Origin: Candidatus Magasanikbacteria bacterium RIFOXYC2_FULL_42_28
GTDB taxonomy: Bacteria; Patescibacteria; ABY1; Magasanikbacterales; GWA2-37-8
Assembly: GCA_001784435.1 (NCBI GenBank)
Contig: MFQZ01000010.1
Location: forward strand, 40,944 to 104,943
DNA: 64,000 nucleotides
Direction: 5' to 3'
Shown here in pieces: positions 32,294 through 41,189 of this stretch (the first letter of the stretch is position 1; each line of letters opens with the position of its first letter). The position numbers and the translations under genes are program-made. The notes under the pieces were generated by a model. It saw nothing but the letters and a program-made list of their open reading frames with translations. It was not told where the DNA came from and ran no database searches.

Positions 32294-32307
32294 CAATATG
32301 GTATAAT
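32279..32307 (+). promoter_or_regulatory. promoter of parA-parB
   Basis: TTGCCA (32279-32284) and TATAAT (32302-32307), 17-base spacer. The predicted start falls on or next to the parA ATG at 32314, so the mRNA is probably leaderless. Its -35 region overlaps the tRNA-Leu promoter. Confidence 0.8.
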
Positions 32308-32313
32308 ATGGCC

Positions 32314-33099
32314 ATGTCCAAGATAATTTCTATTGTTAACCAAAAAGGCGGGGTGGGGAAGACCACCACGGCAGTAAACTTAGCGGCGGCACTGTCCGAG
32401 GCCGGTAAATTTGTGCTGTTAATTGATTTAGACCCACAGGGCAATGCCACTTCAGGCTTGGGGATAAAACCGGACGAATTGCAACATGGTTTGTACAATG
32501 TTTTGATGGGTCAGGCGCGCGGGCATGATGTGGTGTTAAATACCGCTCATGCGGGTTTGCGTGTGATGCCGGCGACCGCGGATTTGGCCGGAGCGAATGT
32601 GGAGTTGGTAAGTATGGAAGGGCGCGAAAGTAAATTGTCCGATATTGTTTCCGAACTGCGCCATGCCTATGATTATATCGTTATCGATTGCCCGCCGTCA
32701 CTCGGAATTTTAACTTTGAATGGCCTCGTCGCGGCTGAACATATTTTAATTCCGGTGCAGGCTGAATATTACGCGCTTGAAGGTTTGGGACAATTATTAA
32801 AAACGATTGAATTAGTCAAAGGACAAATTAAACCGAATTTAGAAATTTTGGGCGCGGTGATTACGATGTTTGATGGGCGCAACCGTTTGTCCGGCGAAAT
32901 TTTACAAGAATTATATAAATTTTTTCCTGATAAAATTTTCCGCAGTGTCATTCCACGCACCGTGCGTTTGGCAGAAGCGCCGAGTTTTGGAAAAAGTGTA
33001 ATTCATTATGAGCCGAACGGCAAGGCAGCGAAAGCGTATGGGAGGCTAGCCAAAGAATTGTTAAGTTTTTTTGGAGAAAAAAATATTGAAATTGAATAA
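32314..33099 (+). CDS. parA: chromosome-partitioning ATPase ParA (Soj)
   Basis: Walker-type ATPase that moves ParB-parS complexes. 261 residues from the ATG at 32314 (a second in-frame ATG at 32308 abuts the -10 box and cannot lie in the mRNA). Deviant Walker A KGGVGKTTT near residues 10-18, the LLIDLDPQGNAT switch, DYIVIDCPPSLG and PVQAEYYALEGL match the family. ParB follows 8 bases later. The two are a usual chromosomal pair, though no parS sites were recognised. Confidence 0.96.
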   Translation: MSKIISIVNQKGGVGKTTTAVNLAAALSEAGKFVLLIDLDPQGNATSGLGIKPDELQHGLYNVLMGQARGHDVVLNTAHAGLRVMPATADLAGANVELVSMEGRESKLSDIVSELRHAYDYIVIDCPPSLGILTLNGLVAAEHILIPVQAEYYALEGLGQLLKTIELVKGQIKPNLEILGAVITMFDGRNRLSGEILQELYKFFPDKIFRSVIPRTVRLAEAPSFGKSVIHYEPNGKAAKAYGRLAKELLSFFGEKNIEIE

Positions 33100-33107
33100 T
33101 TTTTTAT

Positions 33108-33959
33108 ATGGCCTTAGGTAGAGGACTAAGCGCGTTAATTTCGCCCCATGGCAAAAGCGCGTCCATAACCAGTAAAACTGAAGCGGGCTCTGACCCAAAA
33201 ATTTGGCATATTCCGGTTAATAATATTTTGCCCAATCCGGGCCAACCGCGCCGGCATTTCGCGCCCGAAGAATTACAAGAGTTGTCCGCGTCCATTAAAG
33301 AATATGGCGTGCTACAGCCGATTTTGGTGACGGAAAGAACCGATGGTGGCTACGAACTGGTAGCGGGTGAGCGGCGTTTGCGCGCCACTAAACTAACCGG
33401 CTTGCCGACGATTCCAGCGATAATTAAAAAATTGGCGGATCAGGCCAAATTGGAGATTGCGCTCGTTGAAAATATTCAGCGCGAAAATTTGAATCCGTTG
33501 GAAGAAGCATTCGCGTATCAACGTTTGTGTGAAGAATTTAATTTAACCCAGCAAGCCGTGGCTGATAAAGTCGGCAAAAGCCGGCCGTATGTCGCTAACG
33601 CCATTCGGCTGTTGGATTTGCCGGAAGTGGCCAAAAAAGCGTTGTCCGAAGGTAAAATCAGTTATAGCCAAGGGCGGACGCTTTTGACTTTGCCGGAAGT
33701 GGCGCAACAATTAGATTTGCTCGCGTCAATGTTAGGTCAAAAAATTACGGTGCGCGAGTTGGAACGAACCGTCGCTCAAAAAACCGCCGGTAAATTTTCT
33801 CGGCGCGATCCGAATTTGATGTTTTTGGAAGATAAATTACGGAGCGCGCTTGGCGCCAAGGTGGCGATTACCAAAAAAGGCAACAGTGGCACAGTCGTGA
33901 TTACTTATCACTCGGACGAAGAATTGAAAAATATTGTTAAGCAGATTGGTGGGGAATGA
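33108..33959 (+). CDS. parB: chromosome-partitioning protein ParB (Spo0J)
   Basis: 283 residues. The N-terminal MALGRGLSALI interacts with ParA in known homologues. The ParB/Srx CTPase domain shows IKEYGVLQPILVTERTDGGY, VAGERRLRATK and VENIQRENLNPLEEA. A helix-turn-helix follows (LTQQAVADKVGKSRPYVANA), then a short C-terminal dimer region. Ends before a bidirectional terminator. Confidence 0.96.
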   Translation: MALGRGLSALISPHGKSASITSKTEAGSDPKIWHIPVNNILPNPGQPRRHFAPEELQELSASIKEYGVLQPILVTERTDGGYELVAGERRLRATKLTGLPTIPAIIKKLADQAKLEIALVENIQRENLNPLEEAFAYQRLCEEFNLTQQAVADKVGKSRPYVANAIRLLDLPEVAKKALSEGKISYSQGRTLLTLPEVAQQLDLLASMLGQKITVRELERTVAQKTAGKFSRRDPNLMFLEDKLRSALGAKVAITKKGNSGTVVITYHSDEELKNIVKQIGGE

Positions 33960-33974
33960 TAAAAAATCAAAACA

Positions 33975-34007
33975 AAAACGCTCCGTTGGAATGGGAGCGT
34001 TTTTTTA
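33975..34007. terminator. bidirectional terminator between parB and relA
   Basis: Stem AAAACGCTCC/GGAGCGTTTT (33975-33984 with 33994-34003) followed by Ts on the plus strand and also preceded by As, so it can serve both convergent transcription units. Confidence 0.85.
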
Positions 34008-35510
34008 ATTTATATCTTTTGGTTTGAGAAAACTTTTTAGCCAGGAACCTTGCGCTGTACTTAATGATGATTTAATGCGCGTTTTGGCCAAGTGGGTTTT
34101 GACAAATTTTAACCAATCCGGTGACGGGCCTTTGCGGTTTTTATCCGTGACTATTTCCACGACATCGCCCGAGCGCAGAGGGGTGTCCAAACTGACCATT
34201 TGATCATTTACCTTGGCACCGTTGCATTTATTACCCACTTCCGAGTGAATGCTGTAAGCAAAATCTACCGGCGTGGCGTCTTCGGGTAAATCGATAACAT
34301 CGCCTTTGGGCGTAAAGGCAAAAATGCGATTTTTGAAAAAATCCACCTTCATTTCTTCCAGGTCTTTGATATTAGTCAAAATTTCTTTTTGGAGTCGGGC
34401 TAATTCTTCGGCCCAGCGCAGATCTTTGGCCGGCAGGCGCGCGCCTTTTTCATCGTAGTGCCAATGCGCCGCGATACCGTATTCGGATTCTTCATGCATT
34501 GCTTTGGTGCGGATTTGAAATTCTACCACCTTACCATCGTCCGTAAAGACAGTGGTGTGGAGCGAGCGGTAACCGTTTGGTTTGGGCTGGGCGATGTAAT
34601 CTTTTATTCGGCCTTTTAGGGGCGACCAATTGTGGTGGATTACTCCAAGCGCGGCGTAACAGTCCGCTAAATTTTCTACAATAATACGTAAAGCCACGAC
34701 ATCGTGAATGCCGGTTACTTCCCAATTTTTACGTTGTAATTTTTGGTATAAACTGTAGAGTTGTTTTTCGCGGCCGTGAACATCCACCCATTTTATATTG
34801 GATTCATTTAATTTTTCTTTAGTGATTTTAATTGTTTGATTGAGGTAGGTATTTTTTTCGGTGATGGCTTTATCGCGAATTTCTTTTACTTCACGATATT
34901 CTTTGGGGTGCAGGTAGGGGAACGACAAATCTTCCAGTAGTCCTTTAAATTCGCCAATGCCCAAACGGTTGGCAATGGGCGCGTAAATTTCCAAACTTTC
35001 CGAGGCAACCCGTTGGCGTTTTTTTTCGGGCAGGCCATCGAGTGTGGAAAGATTGTGAATGCGGTCGGCAAATTTAATAAGCATCACCCGAATATCTTCG
35101 GCCATGGCCATAAACATTTTGCGCAGATTTTCGATGTAGCGTTCTACCCCGCGATATTTTAATTTTCCTAATTTGGTAATTCCCCGAATCATGTTGCTAA
35201 TGTCGGCGCCGAATTCTTTTTCAATATCTTCCAAAGTGCGCTCGGTGTCTTCGGGCACATCGTGTAAAAGCGCGGCGGCCACTATTTGGGGATCAATTTC
35301 CATTTGCGCTAAAATATGAGCGGCCGCGAGTGGGTGTTGGATATAGGGCACGCCGGTTTTGCGCATCTGGCCGGCGTGGGCCGAGTCGGCAAAAGCATAC
35401 GCTCGCCGTACCAAATCAATTTGGGTTTTATTACAATAAGACAACAATATTTTGATTAAGTCGTCTATTTTTAGGATCCCGGTTGGGACAATAACGTTTT
35501 TGGTAATCAT
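34005..35510 (-). CDS. relA: RelA/SpoT family (p)ppGpp synthetase/hydrolase, short form
   Basis: Makes and/or degrades the alarmone (p)ppGpp. 501 residues from the ATG at 35510 (an upstream TTG is less likely). The HD hydrolase domain has VPYIQHPLAAA, ALLHDVPEDTE and ADRIHNLSTLD. The synthetase domain has ALRIIVENLADCYAALG and PKPNGYRSLHTTV. A TGS domain ends the protein. The C-terminal helical and ACT domains of typical ~720-residue Rel proteins are missing, suggesting reduced ribosome sensing. Confidence 0.92.
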   Translation of the reverse strand: MITKNVIVPTGILKIDDLIKILLSYCNKTQIDLVRRAYAFADSAHAGQMRKTGVPYIQHPLAAAHILAQMEIDPQIVAAALLHDVPEDTERTLEDIEKEFGADISNMIRGITKLGKLKYRGVERYIENLRKMFMAMAEDIRVMLIKFADRIHNLSTLDGLPEKKRQRVASESLEIYAPIANRLGIGEFKGLLEDLSFPYLHPKEYREVKEIRDKAITEKNTYLNQTIKITKEKLNESNIKWVDVHGREKQLYSLYQKLQRKNWEVTGIHDVVALRIIVENLADCYAALGVIHHNWSPLKGRIKDYIAQPKPNGYRSLHTTVFTDDGKVVEFQIRTKAMHEESEYGIAAHWHYDEKGARLPAKDLRWAEELARLQKEILTNIKDLEEMKVDFFKNRIFAFTPKGDVIDLPEDATPVDFAYSIHSEVGNKCNGAKVNDQMVSLDTPLRSGDVVEIVTDKNRKGPSPDWLKFVKTHLAKTRIKSSLSTAQGSWLKSFLKPKDIN

Positions 35511-35551
35511 AAGGGAGTTTGTTCGTTTAATCGTATCATTTTTTTGGCATC

Positions 35552-35580
35552 TTGACAAATGCCTCAAAATGTGCTATAAT
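35552..35580 (+). promoter_or_regulatory. orphan plus-strand consensus promoter
   Basis: TTGACA (35552-35557) and TATAAT (35575-35580), 17-base spacer: perfect consensus, but both flanking genes are on the minus strand. It would start RNA near 35587 and run into the hairpin at 35638-35665. Confidence 0.7.
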
Positions 35581-35586
35581 ACCTAT

Positions 35587-35665
35587 TGTGATGTTAAGGT
35601 TAATACTTTTTTGATATTTGTGTTTGCCATTCACATTAAAAAACCGACCTTTGGGCCGGTTTTTG
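35587..35665 (+). ncRNA. candidate small RNA between relA and topA
   Basis: A perfect promoter and a terminator about 80 bases apart on the strand opposite to the flanking genes define a possible short RNA. It contains a 7-codon ORF (ATG at 35591) of doubtful value and TGTGAT/TTCACA words that could pair. No known RNA family is recognised. The hairpin also fits as the topA terminator on the other strand, so the plus-strand transcript is only a prediction. Confidence 0.35.
35638..35665. terminator. bidirectional terminator downstream of topA
   Basis: Stem AAAAACCGACC/GGGCCGGTTTTT with loop TTT, T-runs on both strands. It lies 11 bases after the topA stop (minus strand) and at the end of the candidate plus-strand RNA. 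Confidence 0.8.
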
Positions 35666-35676
35666 AATTGTTTTAT

Positions 35677-37824
35677 TTATTCGGCATCAGAAGCTTTTTT
35701 CTTTTTACCCCAACCGCCCTTGCGGGGCGCGCGCGCGACATAAGTCGGGCATTCTTTATTTTCGCATTTTATTTTACCGGCTGGAGTAACCGATAATAAT
35801 CCTTGGCAGGACGGACACTTATCGCCATTCGGTTTATTCCAGAGCGCGAATTTACAATCCGGATATTTGTTGCAAGAATAAAAGATTTTGCCGAATCTAC
35901 TGCGCCGTTCCAGCATTTCACCATCCGCGCATTTGGGGCAGTGAATATCAATTTTAATTTCCGGCACTTTTACTTTTAAAATATATTTACAATCCGGATA
36001 CCCCGAGCAAGCGGTGAACGCGCCAAATCGTCCCATCCGGCGTACCAGTGGTTTGGCGCATTCTGGGCAGGGCTCGCCGGTAGGCACCGCGCCGATATCG
36101 CTTTTCTTTAATTCTTCGTCTTTAATTGTTAAGTTGGCTTTAAATGGTCCGTAAAAATCCGCGATGAGCGGTTGCCATTCTTTTTTCCCATGCGCCACTT
36201 CATCAAATTCATTTTCCATTTTGGCGGTAAATTCCAAATCCACAATGTTCGGGAAATGTTTGACAAGTAAGTCATTTACTAAAAACGCAATTTCTTTGGG
36301 CGCTAATTTTTTATTCGGATCACGCTCAACATAACCGCGATCTTCAATCGTCGCGATGGTAGGCGCGAAAGTGGACGGTCGGCCGATGCCGTGCAATTCC
36401 AAAACTTTAACCAAAGTCGCGTCCGAATAACGCGCCGGTGGTTCGGTAAAATGTTGTTCGGGTTTTAATTCGTCCAAATTTACCACTTCTTTTTCTTCCA
36501 GTCGTGGCAAAATATTTTCTTTGGTTCGTTCCGGGTATAATTTCAAAAAGCCGTCAAAATCAATCGTTGTGCCGGTAGCGTGGAAAGTGTATTTATTATT
36601 AGAAACAACATCCACGGCCAAGTTGGATAAAATCGCGTTTTGCATTTGGGTCGCGACTGCTCGGCGCCAAATTAAATCATACAGGCGATATTGATTATTA
36701 TCTAAAAAGTTTTTGACAATTTCCGGCGTGCGGGCCACATCGGTTGGGCGAATTGCTTCGTGGGCTTCTTGCGCGTTTTTACTGCGATTGGTGTAGAAGC
36801 GGGGTTTTTCCATTTGATATTTCGCGCCGTAATCCGCGCCGATTAAAGCGTGCGCTTCAGTTAAAAATTTCTCAGCTAAATTGACCGAGTCAGTACGCAT
36901 GTAAGTAATCAAACCGACTGAACCCTCGGAACCCAATTCCACACCTTCGTATAATTGTTGCGCCAAGCGCATCGTTTGCTTAGCGGAAAATCCCAAACGG
37001 CCATTGGCATCTTGTTGCAAAGTGGAAGTGGTAAACGGAGGAGCGGGCGCGCGTTTGGATTTCTTGGTTTCAACAGAAGCCACTTGATAAGTCGCGCCTT
37101 TCAAATCAGTAACAATTTCTTGCGCGCGCTTTTCGCCGGTGATACTCATTTTTTCTAATTTTTCATCTGGCAAAGATAAAAGTTTGGCGTTAAAAGCCTC
37201 TTTTTTGTCATTGGAAAAAATCGCTTCAATGGACCAGTATTCTTCCGATTTGAAAGCCAGAATTTCGCGTTCGCGCTCAACAATCAAACGGACAGCCACG
37301 GACTGCACGCGTCCGGCCGACAATCCTTTGGTCACTTTGCGCCACAAAAACGGCGACAATTCATAGCCCACTAATCGGTCCAAAATTCGGCGCGCCTGTT
37401 GCGCGTTCACGAGCGGCATATTGAGCGGTTGGGGGTGTTTTAGTGCTTCTTCAATCGCGGTTTTAGTAATTTCGTGAAATACGATGCGTTCAGCGTCAGT
37501 CGGTTCCACTCCTAAAATATTAGCCAAGTGCCAAGAGATGGCCTCGCCTTCGCGGTCCGAATCAGTCGCGAATAAAATTTTATTGCATTTTTTGGCCGCG
37601 TCTTTTAATTCTTTGGCCACTTTTGATTTTAATCGGCTGACGACATAGCGCGGTTCAAAATTGTGTTCAATATCCACGCCCATCTCATTTTTTGGCAAAT
37701 CACGCACATGCCCGAATGAAGATTTAATGACAAAACCATCGCCCAAGAATTTGGTGATGGTTTTGGCTTTAGTGGGTGATTCCACGATAACGAGCGTGGT
37801 TCCGGTCTTTTTTGCTTTGGTCAT
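35677..37824 (-). CDS. topA: DNA topoisomerase I
   Basis: Relaxes negative supercoils through a single-strand break. 715 residues. TOPRIM domain start LVIVESPTKAKTI with ATDSDREGEAI. The catalytic Tyr lies in GLITYMRTDSV (about residue 310). Three C-terminal zinc ribbons follow (CPECAKPL...CSGYPDC, CPKCADGE...CNKYPDC, CPSCQGLL...CENKECP), then a Lys-rich tail. A promoter at 37853-37881 lies within the end of folC. Confidence 0.97.
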   Translation of the reverse strand: MTKAKKTGTTLVIVESPTKAKTITKFLGDGFVIKSSFGHVRDLPKNEMGVDIEHNFEPRYVVSRLKSKVAKELKDAAKKCNKILFATDSDREGEAISWHLANILGVEPTDAERIVFHEITKTAIEEALKHPQPLNMPLVNAQQARRILDRLVGYELSPFLWRKVTKGLSAGRVQSVAVRLIVEREREILAFKSEEYWSIEAIFSNDKKEAFNAKLLSLPDEKLEKMSITGEKRAQEIVTDLKGATYQVASVETKKSKRAPAPPFTTSTLQQDANGRLGFSAKQTMRLAQQLYEGVELGSEGSVGLITYMRTDSVNLAEKFLTEAHALIGADYGAKYQMEKPRFYTNRSKNAQEAHEAIRPTDVARTPEIVKNFLDNNQYRLYDLIWRRAVATQMQNAILSNLAVDVVSNNKYTFHATGTTIDFDGFLKLYPERTKENILPRLEEKEVVNLDELKPEQHFTEPPARYSDATLVKVLELHGIGRPSTFAPTIATIEDRGYVERDPNKKLAPKEIAFLVNDLLVKHFPNIVDLEFTAKMENEFDEVAHGKKEWQPLIADFYGPFKANLTIKDEELKKSDIGAVPTGEPCPECAKPLVRRMGRFGAFTACSGYPDCKYILKVKVPEIKIDIHCPKCADGEMLERRSRFGKIFYSCNKYPDCKFALWNKPNGDKCPSCQGLLSVTPAGKIKCENKECPTYVARAPRKGGWGKKKKASDAE

Positions 37825-37852
37825 GGTTTTCTTCTATATATGTAATTAGCCC

Positions 37853-37881
37853 ATAATACCCCAATTTGGGCATTTTGTCAA
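37853..37881 (-). promoter_or_regulatory. promoter of topA
   Basis: On the minus strand, TTGACA (37876-37881) and TATTAT (37853-37858), 17-base spacer. The -35 box overlaps the folC stop codon. Confidence 0.75.
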
Positions 37882-39296
37882 TTTTGGGCGGAAATTGGTC
37901 GCAATTGTCCGCTAAAGTAGATACTGCCGGTGACTAGCAAAATGTCGCCTGTGTTGAGGGTTTTGTGGATGGTTTTGTAGGCCTGGATGGGGTTTGGAGA
38001 TGTTTTGATTTTGGTTTTTGGACAGTCAATTTTGAATAGTTTTGTAAGTTCATTTGGGCTGATTGCCGGTCGCGCGCCTGGGGCGGTCGTTTGGGAGCAG
38101 GTGATGGATATTGGTTTTAGAGTTGATAATTGTTTGACCATTTGTTTGATATTTTTGTCAGCGGAAAAGCCTACTAATAGATGCAATGGTCTGTTTTGGC
38201 GAAGTTGTTTTAAAGTCGCGACCGTGGTTTTCATTTTATCCGGATTATGCGCGCCGTCTAGAATTATTAACGGATTTTTGTGGACAATTTCAAAACGCAG
38301 TGGTTGTTTGGCATTTGCCAATCCTTTTTTAATCGCGCTGTCTTTTATTTTTAACGCACGTGCAATTTTAATACATAAAATTGCATTGATTATTTGATGT
38401 TCGCCCGGGGCGGTTAAAGTGTAGGTTTGATTTTTGTATTTAAAGGTGGTGCTGTATTCGTCAACACCATTTGTCATCCCGAGCGAGGCTCGCGCCGACG
38501 AGGGATCTCCATTAGCGACCGATTGGGATGGAGATTCCTCACATTCGTTCGGAATGACAGGTGAGTGTCGTAAAATTTGGTAACGCGGTTTATTTATCGT
38601 AAATAATTTTGTATTGGTTAGTTTACATTCTTTTTTAATTATTTTTAAGATTTTCGGATCGGTTTCGGCCGTGAATACTTTGCATCCGGTTTTAATAATG
38701 CCAGATTTTTCATAAGCGATTTCTGATTTGTTGTTGCCGATAATTCCAACATGATCCAGTCCGATATTTGTAATGACCGCGATATCTTTGTGGGGAATAA
38801 TATTGCTGGAATCATACCGTCCACCCGCGCCGACCTCGGTTACTAGCCACTCCACTTTTTTATCAGCAAAATATTTTAATCCCAGCGCTTCGGTAAATTC
38901 AAATAATGATAAATTATCGTAGGGTGTTTTTTTAGTGTAGATTTTATATTTATTTTTTAACCAATTTACCAAAAACGCAAATTCAGCACGCGAAATTTCG
39001 CGGTTGTTAATTTTCCAACGCTCGGTAATGTAGGTCGGGTGTGGGGAAGTGGATAGGCCAACGCGTTTACCCGAAGCAACTAAAATTGATTGTAAATAAG
39101 TCGCGACCGAGCCCTTGCCACTTGTGCCAGTGATATGAATATAATGGGGGATTTTACGTTCGGGATTGCCGATTAAATCCAAAAAAAATTGCAGACGTTT
39201 TAAATACCAGTCGCAATGATTAGAGTCGGTCAAATATTCTTTGCGTGGGAGTTTGGCAAAATCCAGTAAGAATTGTTCGGCTTCTTTGAAGTTCAT
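37878..39296 (-). CDS. folC: folylpolyglutamate synthase/dihydrofolate synthase family protein with repeat-derived insert
   Basis: ATP-dependent Mur-ligase-type enzyme that adds glutamate to folates. 472 residues, about 30 longer than usual. P-loop GTSGKGSVAT (57-66), a KVEWLVTEVGAGGRYDSSN segment, IGLDHVGIIGN and LDGAHNPDK are all present. Residues ~247-275 (VIPNECEES...PSSARASLGMTN) are encoded by a complete dispersed repeat (38473-38562) inserted in frame, between the central domain and the TLTAPGEHQIINA strand. The enzyme may still work if the insert forms a surface loop. Confidence 0.88.
   Translation of the reverse strand: MNFKEAEQFLLDFAKLPRKEYLTDSNHCDWYLKRLQFFLDLIGNPERKIPHYIHITGTSGKGSVATYLQSILVASGKRVGLSTSPHPTYITERWKINNREISRAEFAFLVNWLKNKYKIYTKKTPYDNLSLFEFTEALGLKYFADKKVEWLVTEVGAGGRYDSSNIIPHKDIAVITNIGLDHVGIIGNNKSEIAYEKSGIIKTGCKVFTAETDPKILKIIKKECKLTNTKLFTINKPRYQILRHSPVIPNECEESPSQSVANGDPSSARASLGMTNGVDEYSTTFKYKNQTYTLTAPGEHQIINAILCIKIARALKIKDSAIKKGLANAKQPLRFEIVHKNPLIILDGAHNPDKMKTTVATLKQLRQNRPLHLLVGFSADKNIKQMVKQLSTLKPISITCSQTTAPGARPAISPNELTKLFKIDCPKTKIKTSPNPIQAYKTIHKTLNTGDILLVTGSIYFSGQLRPISAQN
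38473..38562. repeat. dispersed repeat inserted in frame in folC
   Basis: GTCATCCCGAGCGAGGCTCG...GAGGGATCTCC followed by GGATGGAGATTCCTCACATT-type sequence ending CGGAATGAC. The same words are found in intergenic copies at 7279, 46959, 50052 and 50458. Length keeps the reading frame open. Confidence 0.85.
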
Positions 39297-39309
39297 ACCA
39301 AAATTAAAC

Positions 39310-39328
39310 CATCCCGACTTAGTCGGGA
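39310..39328. repeat. ATCCCGACTTAGTCGGGAT palindrome
   Basis: 19-base near-perfect palindrome between folC and the 39339 gene, followed by a T-rich stretch; could also act as a terminator for the upstream minus-strand gene. Same element as at 15499 and 51969. Confidence 0.7.
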
Positions 39329-39338
39329 TGGATTTTTT

Positions 39339-39998
39339 CTATTGTTTTTTTGTGGCTATTTCCGGCAGTTCCAACGCCCATTTTTTTGTAGCCAATTCCA
39401 GTAATTTTTTACCGGCTAAATAGGTGAGCATGATGCCAATAGCCATTAAGCCGCGTTCTTTCCAGACCACTGGAATAAGTCCAATCCAGGCCACGGCCGG
39501 CAATTTTATAATGTAGGCAAATAGCACTCCACCGACAGCATGGGCGGTAAAAGTGGCGCCGAGCGCGCGGGCGATGACAAATTTATCATGCCAAAAATAG
39601 GCGACCATTGGAATAAGCCAATACAAAGCGTAATACCAGGCCTCTCGTCCTTCTGGCGTTGCCCAAAATCCGATCATTGCCACGGCTGGCACAAGTAAAA
39701 TCGCACGGCTTTTTTTGGCAAAATATAGGGTGGCGAAAAGCATCGGGAACAGGCGGATGAGTGTGCCGGCGCTCGCGTCAAAGCCGTGTATGGCCCAGTT
39801 GACGAGTTGCATCACAAGCACGACGAGCACGCCCCAGATTGAACCCAAAAACGCGCCCATCACCGGCCCGTAAAAATCAAATAAAGTGAATTTTAAATTA
39901 ACACCGACCATTTTGGTGAATGGTATTTGCATGATGATAAGGCCGAGGGCGATTAGGATGGCGAGGAGGAGATTGTGTTTGATGTTTTTGGTGAACAT
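39339..39998 (-). CDS. membrane protein, possible ECF-transporter S component
   Basis: 219 residues with about six TM segments. LKFTLFDFYGPVMGAFLGSI and later FTAHAVGGVLFAYIIKLP resemble the layout of substrate-binding S components of energy-coupling-factor transporters, small six-helix vitamin-binding proteins. I see no A or T components nearby and cannot name a substrate. The link is pattern-based. It is in a minus-strand run between dprA and folC. Confidence 0.65.
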   Translation of the reverse strand: MFTKNIKHNLLLAILIALGLIIMQIPFTKMVGVNLKFTLFDFYGPVMGAFLGSIWGVLVVLVMQLVNWAIHGFDASAGTLIRLFPMLFATLYFAKKSRAILLVPAVAMIGFWATPEGREAWYYALYWLIPMVAYFWHDKFVIARALGATFTAHAVGGVLFAYIIKLPAVAWIGLIPVVWKERGLMAIGIMLTYLAGKKLLELATKKWALELPEIATKKQ

Positions 39999-40102
39999 AA
40001 AAAATAGATATTAAAATATTAAGATATTGGATATTGGACGATTTTTTACAACATAATTTTGTATTATATCTATCGTTAATTTATCACAGTCGGCATTTTT
40101 GG

Positions 40103-41182
40103 TCAAATCCTCCCATAATTCGCTCCATCCATTTTTCTGATTACGCTTTTTAATTCTAACATCGTCAATAGTCCGTTGACTTCGTGGCTCGGCAGTCCGG
40201 CAGTTTGGATAATGGTATCAATATTTTTGGATTCGGTTTCTAACAAATTATAAATAATTTTTTCTTTGTCAGTCAGGAGTGGTAGAGCGGTTTGGGTAAC
40301 TTCCGCTTCGGCGCTGGCGATGTTTAGCGTTTCTAAAATGTCATTGGCGCTTGCGGTTAAGTGCGCACCTAATTTTATCATTTCGTTTCCGCCGGCGCCC
40401 TGTTCGGAATTGTAGAGGTGAGGCACGGCAAAAACTTCGCGGTTGTAATCAAGCGCCAGTCGCGCGGTAATTAAAGCGCCGGATTGGATGGGTGCTTCGA
40501 CCACGAGTGTGCCGAGGGTTAGTCCGGCGATAATGCGATTGCGCATCGGGAAATTGGCTTTGGAAATAAACGCGTCCGGCGAATATTCCGAAAGCACGGC
40601 GCCCCCTTCGGCAATAATTTTTTCCGCGAGATATTTGTGGGTGGGCGGGGACACCATTTCGGTCGCGCAACAAGTGCCCAAAACGGCGATGGTAGTTCCT
40701 TTGACATCTAATGTGGCTTGGTGCGCCACGCCGTCAATGCCGAGCGCCAGGCCACTGACAATAACCACACCTTGCGTGGCCAATGCTTTCGTGAGTTCGC
40801 GCGCCGCTAATTCGCCGTAGGGGGTAGAGTGGCGTGTGCCGACGACAGCGACGGCTGGCCGTTCCCAATCGGGCAGAGTGCCACGATAAAACAGAGCGAG
40901 TGGGGCATCGGGAATTTGCCATAACAGCGGGGGATAGCCCGGGTCGGTAAGCGCGAGCGCGGAGAGGCCGTTTTTTTCCAGGGCGGTAATAATTTTATCA
41001 ATGGAATTTTGTTCGCGCCAATTTAAATAATCAACAATGATTTGTTCTTCCCAACCCACCCGTTTTAAATCCGTCAATTCCCATTTTTGCCAATCCTCCA
41101 AATTCAAAAAGCCGCCTTTTAATTTGTTAAAGCGGCCACGGGAAAGTTTGGGGAAGTGGACGAGGTAGATGAGAGGGTTCAT
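40103..41182 (-). CDS. dprA: DNA-processing protein DprA
   Basis: Protects incoming single-stranded DNA and loads RecA during natural transformation. 359 residues. N-terminal SAM-like/helical part, Rossmann fold with VAVVGTRHSTPYGELAA, SGLALGIDGVAHQATL and FPMRNRIIAGL, and a C-terminal winged-helix (DprA_WH; about 300-359). The ATG at 41182 is chosen; an upstream TTG lies in a repeat (41190-41222). CPR bacteria commonly keep competence genes, consistent with DNA uptake. Confidence 0.95.
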   Translation of the reverse strand: MNPLIYLVHFPKLSRGRFNKLKGGFLNLEDWQKWELTDLKRVGWEEQIIVDYLNWREQNSIDKIITALEKNGLSALALTDPGYPPLLWQIPDAPLALFYRGTLPDWERPAVAVVGTRHSTPYGELAARELTKALATQGVVIVSGLALGIDGVAHQATLDVKGTTIAVLGTCCATEMVSPPTHKYLAEKIIAEGGAVLSEYSPDAFISKANFPMRNRIIAGLTLGTLVVEAPIQSGALITARLALDYNREVFAVPHLYNSEQGAGGNEMIKLGAHLTASANDILETLNIASAEAEVTQTALPLLTDKEKIIYNLLETESKNIDTIIQTAGLPSHEVNGLLTMLELKSVIRKMDGANYGRI

Positions 41183-41189
41183 TGCGATA

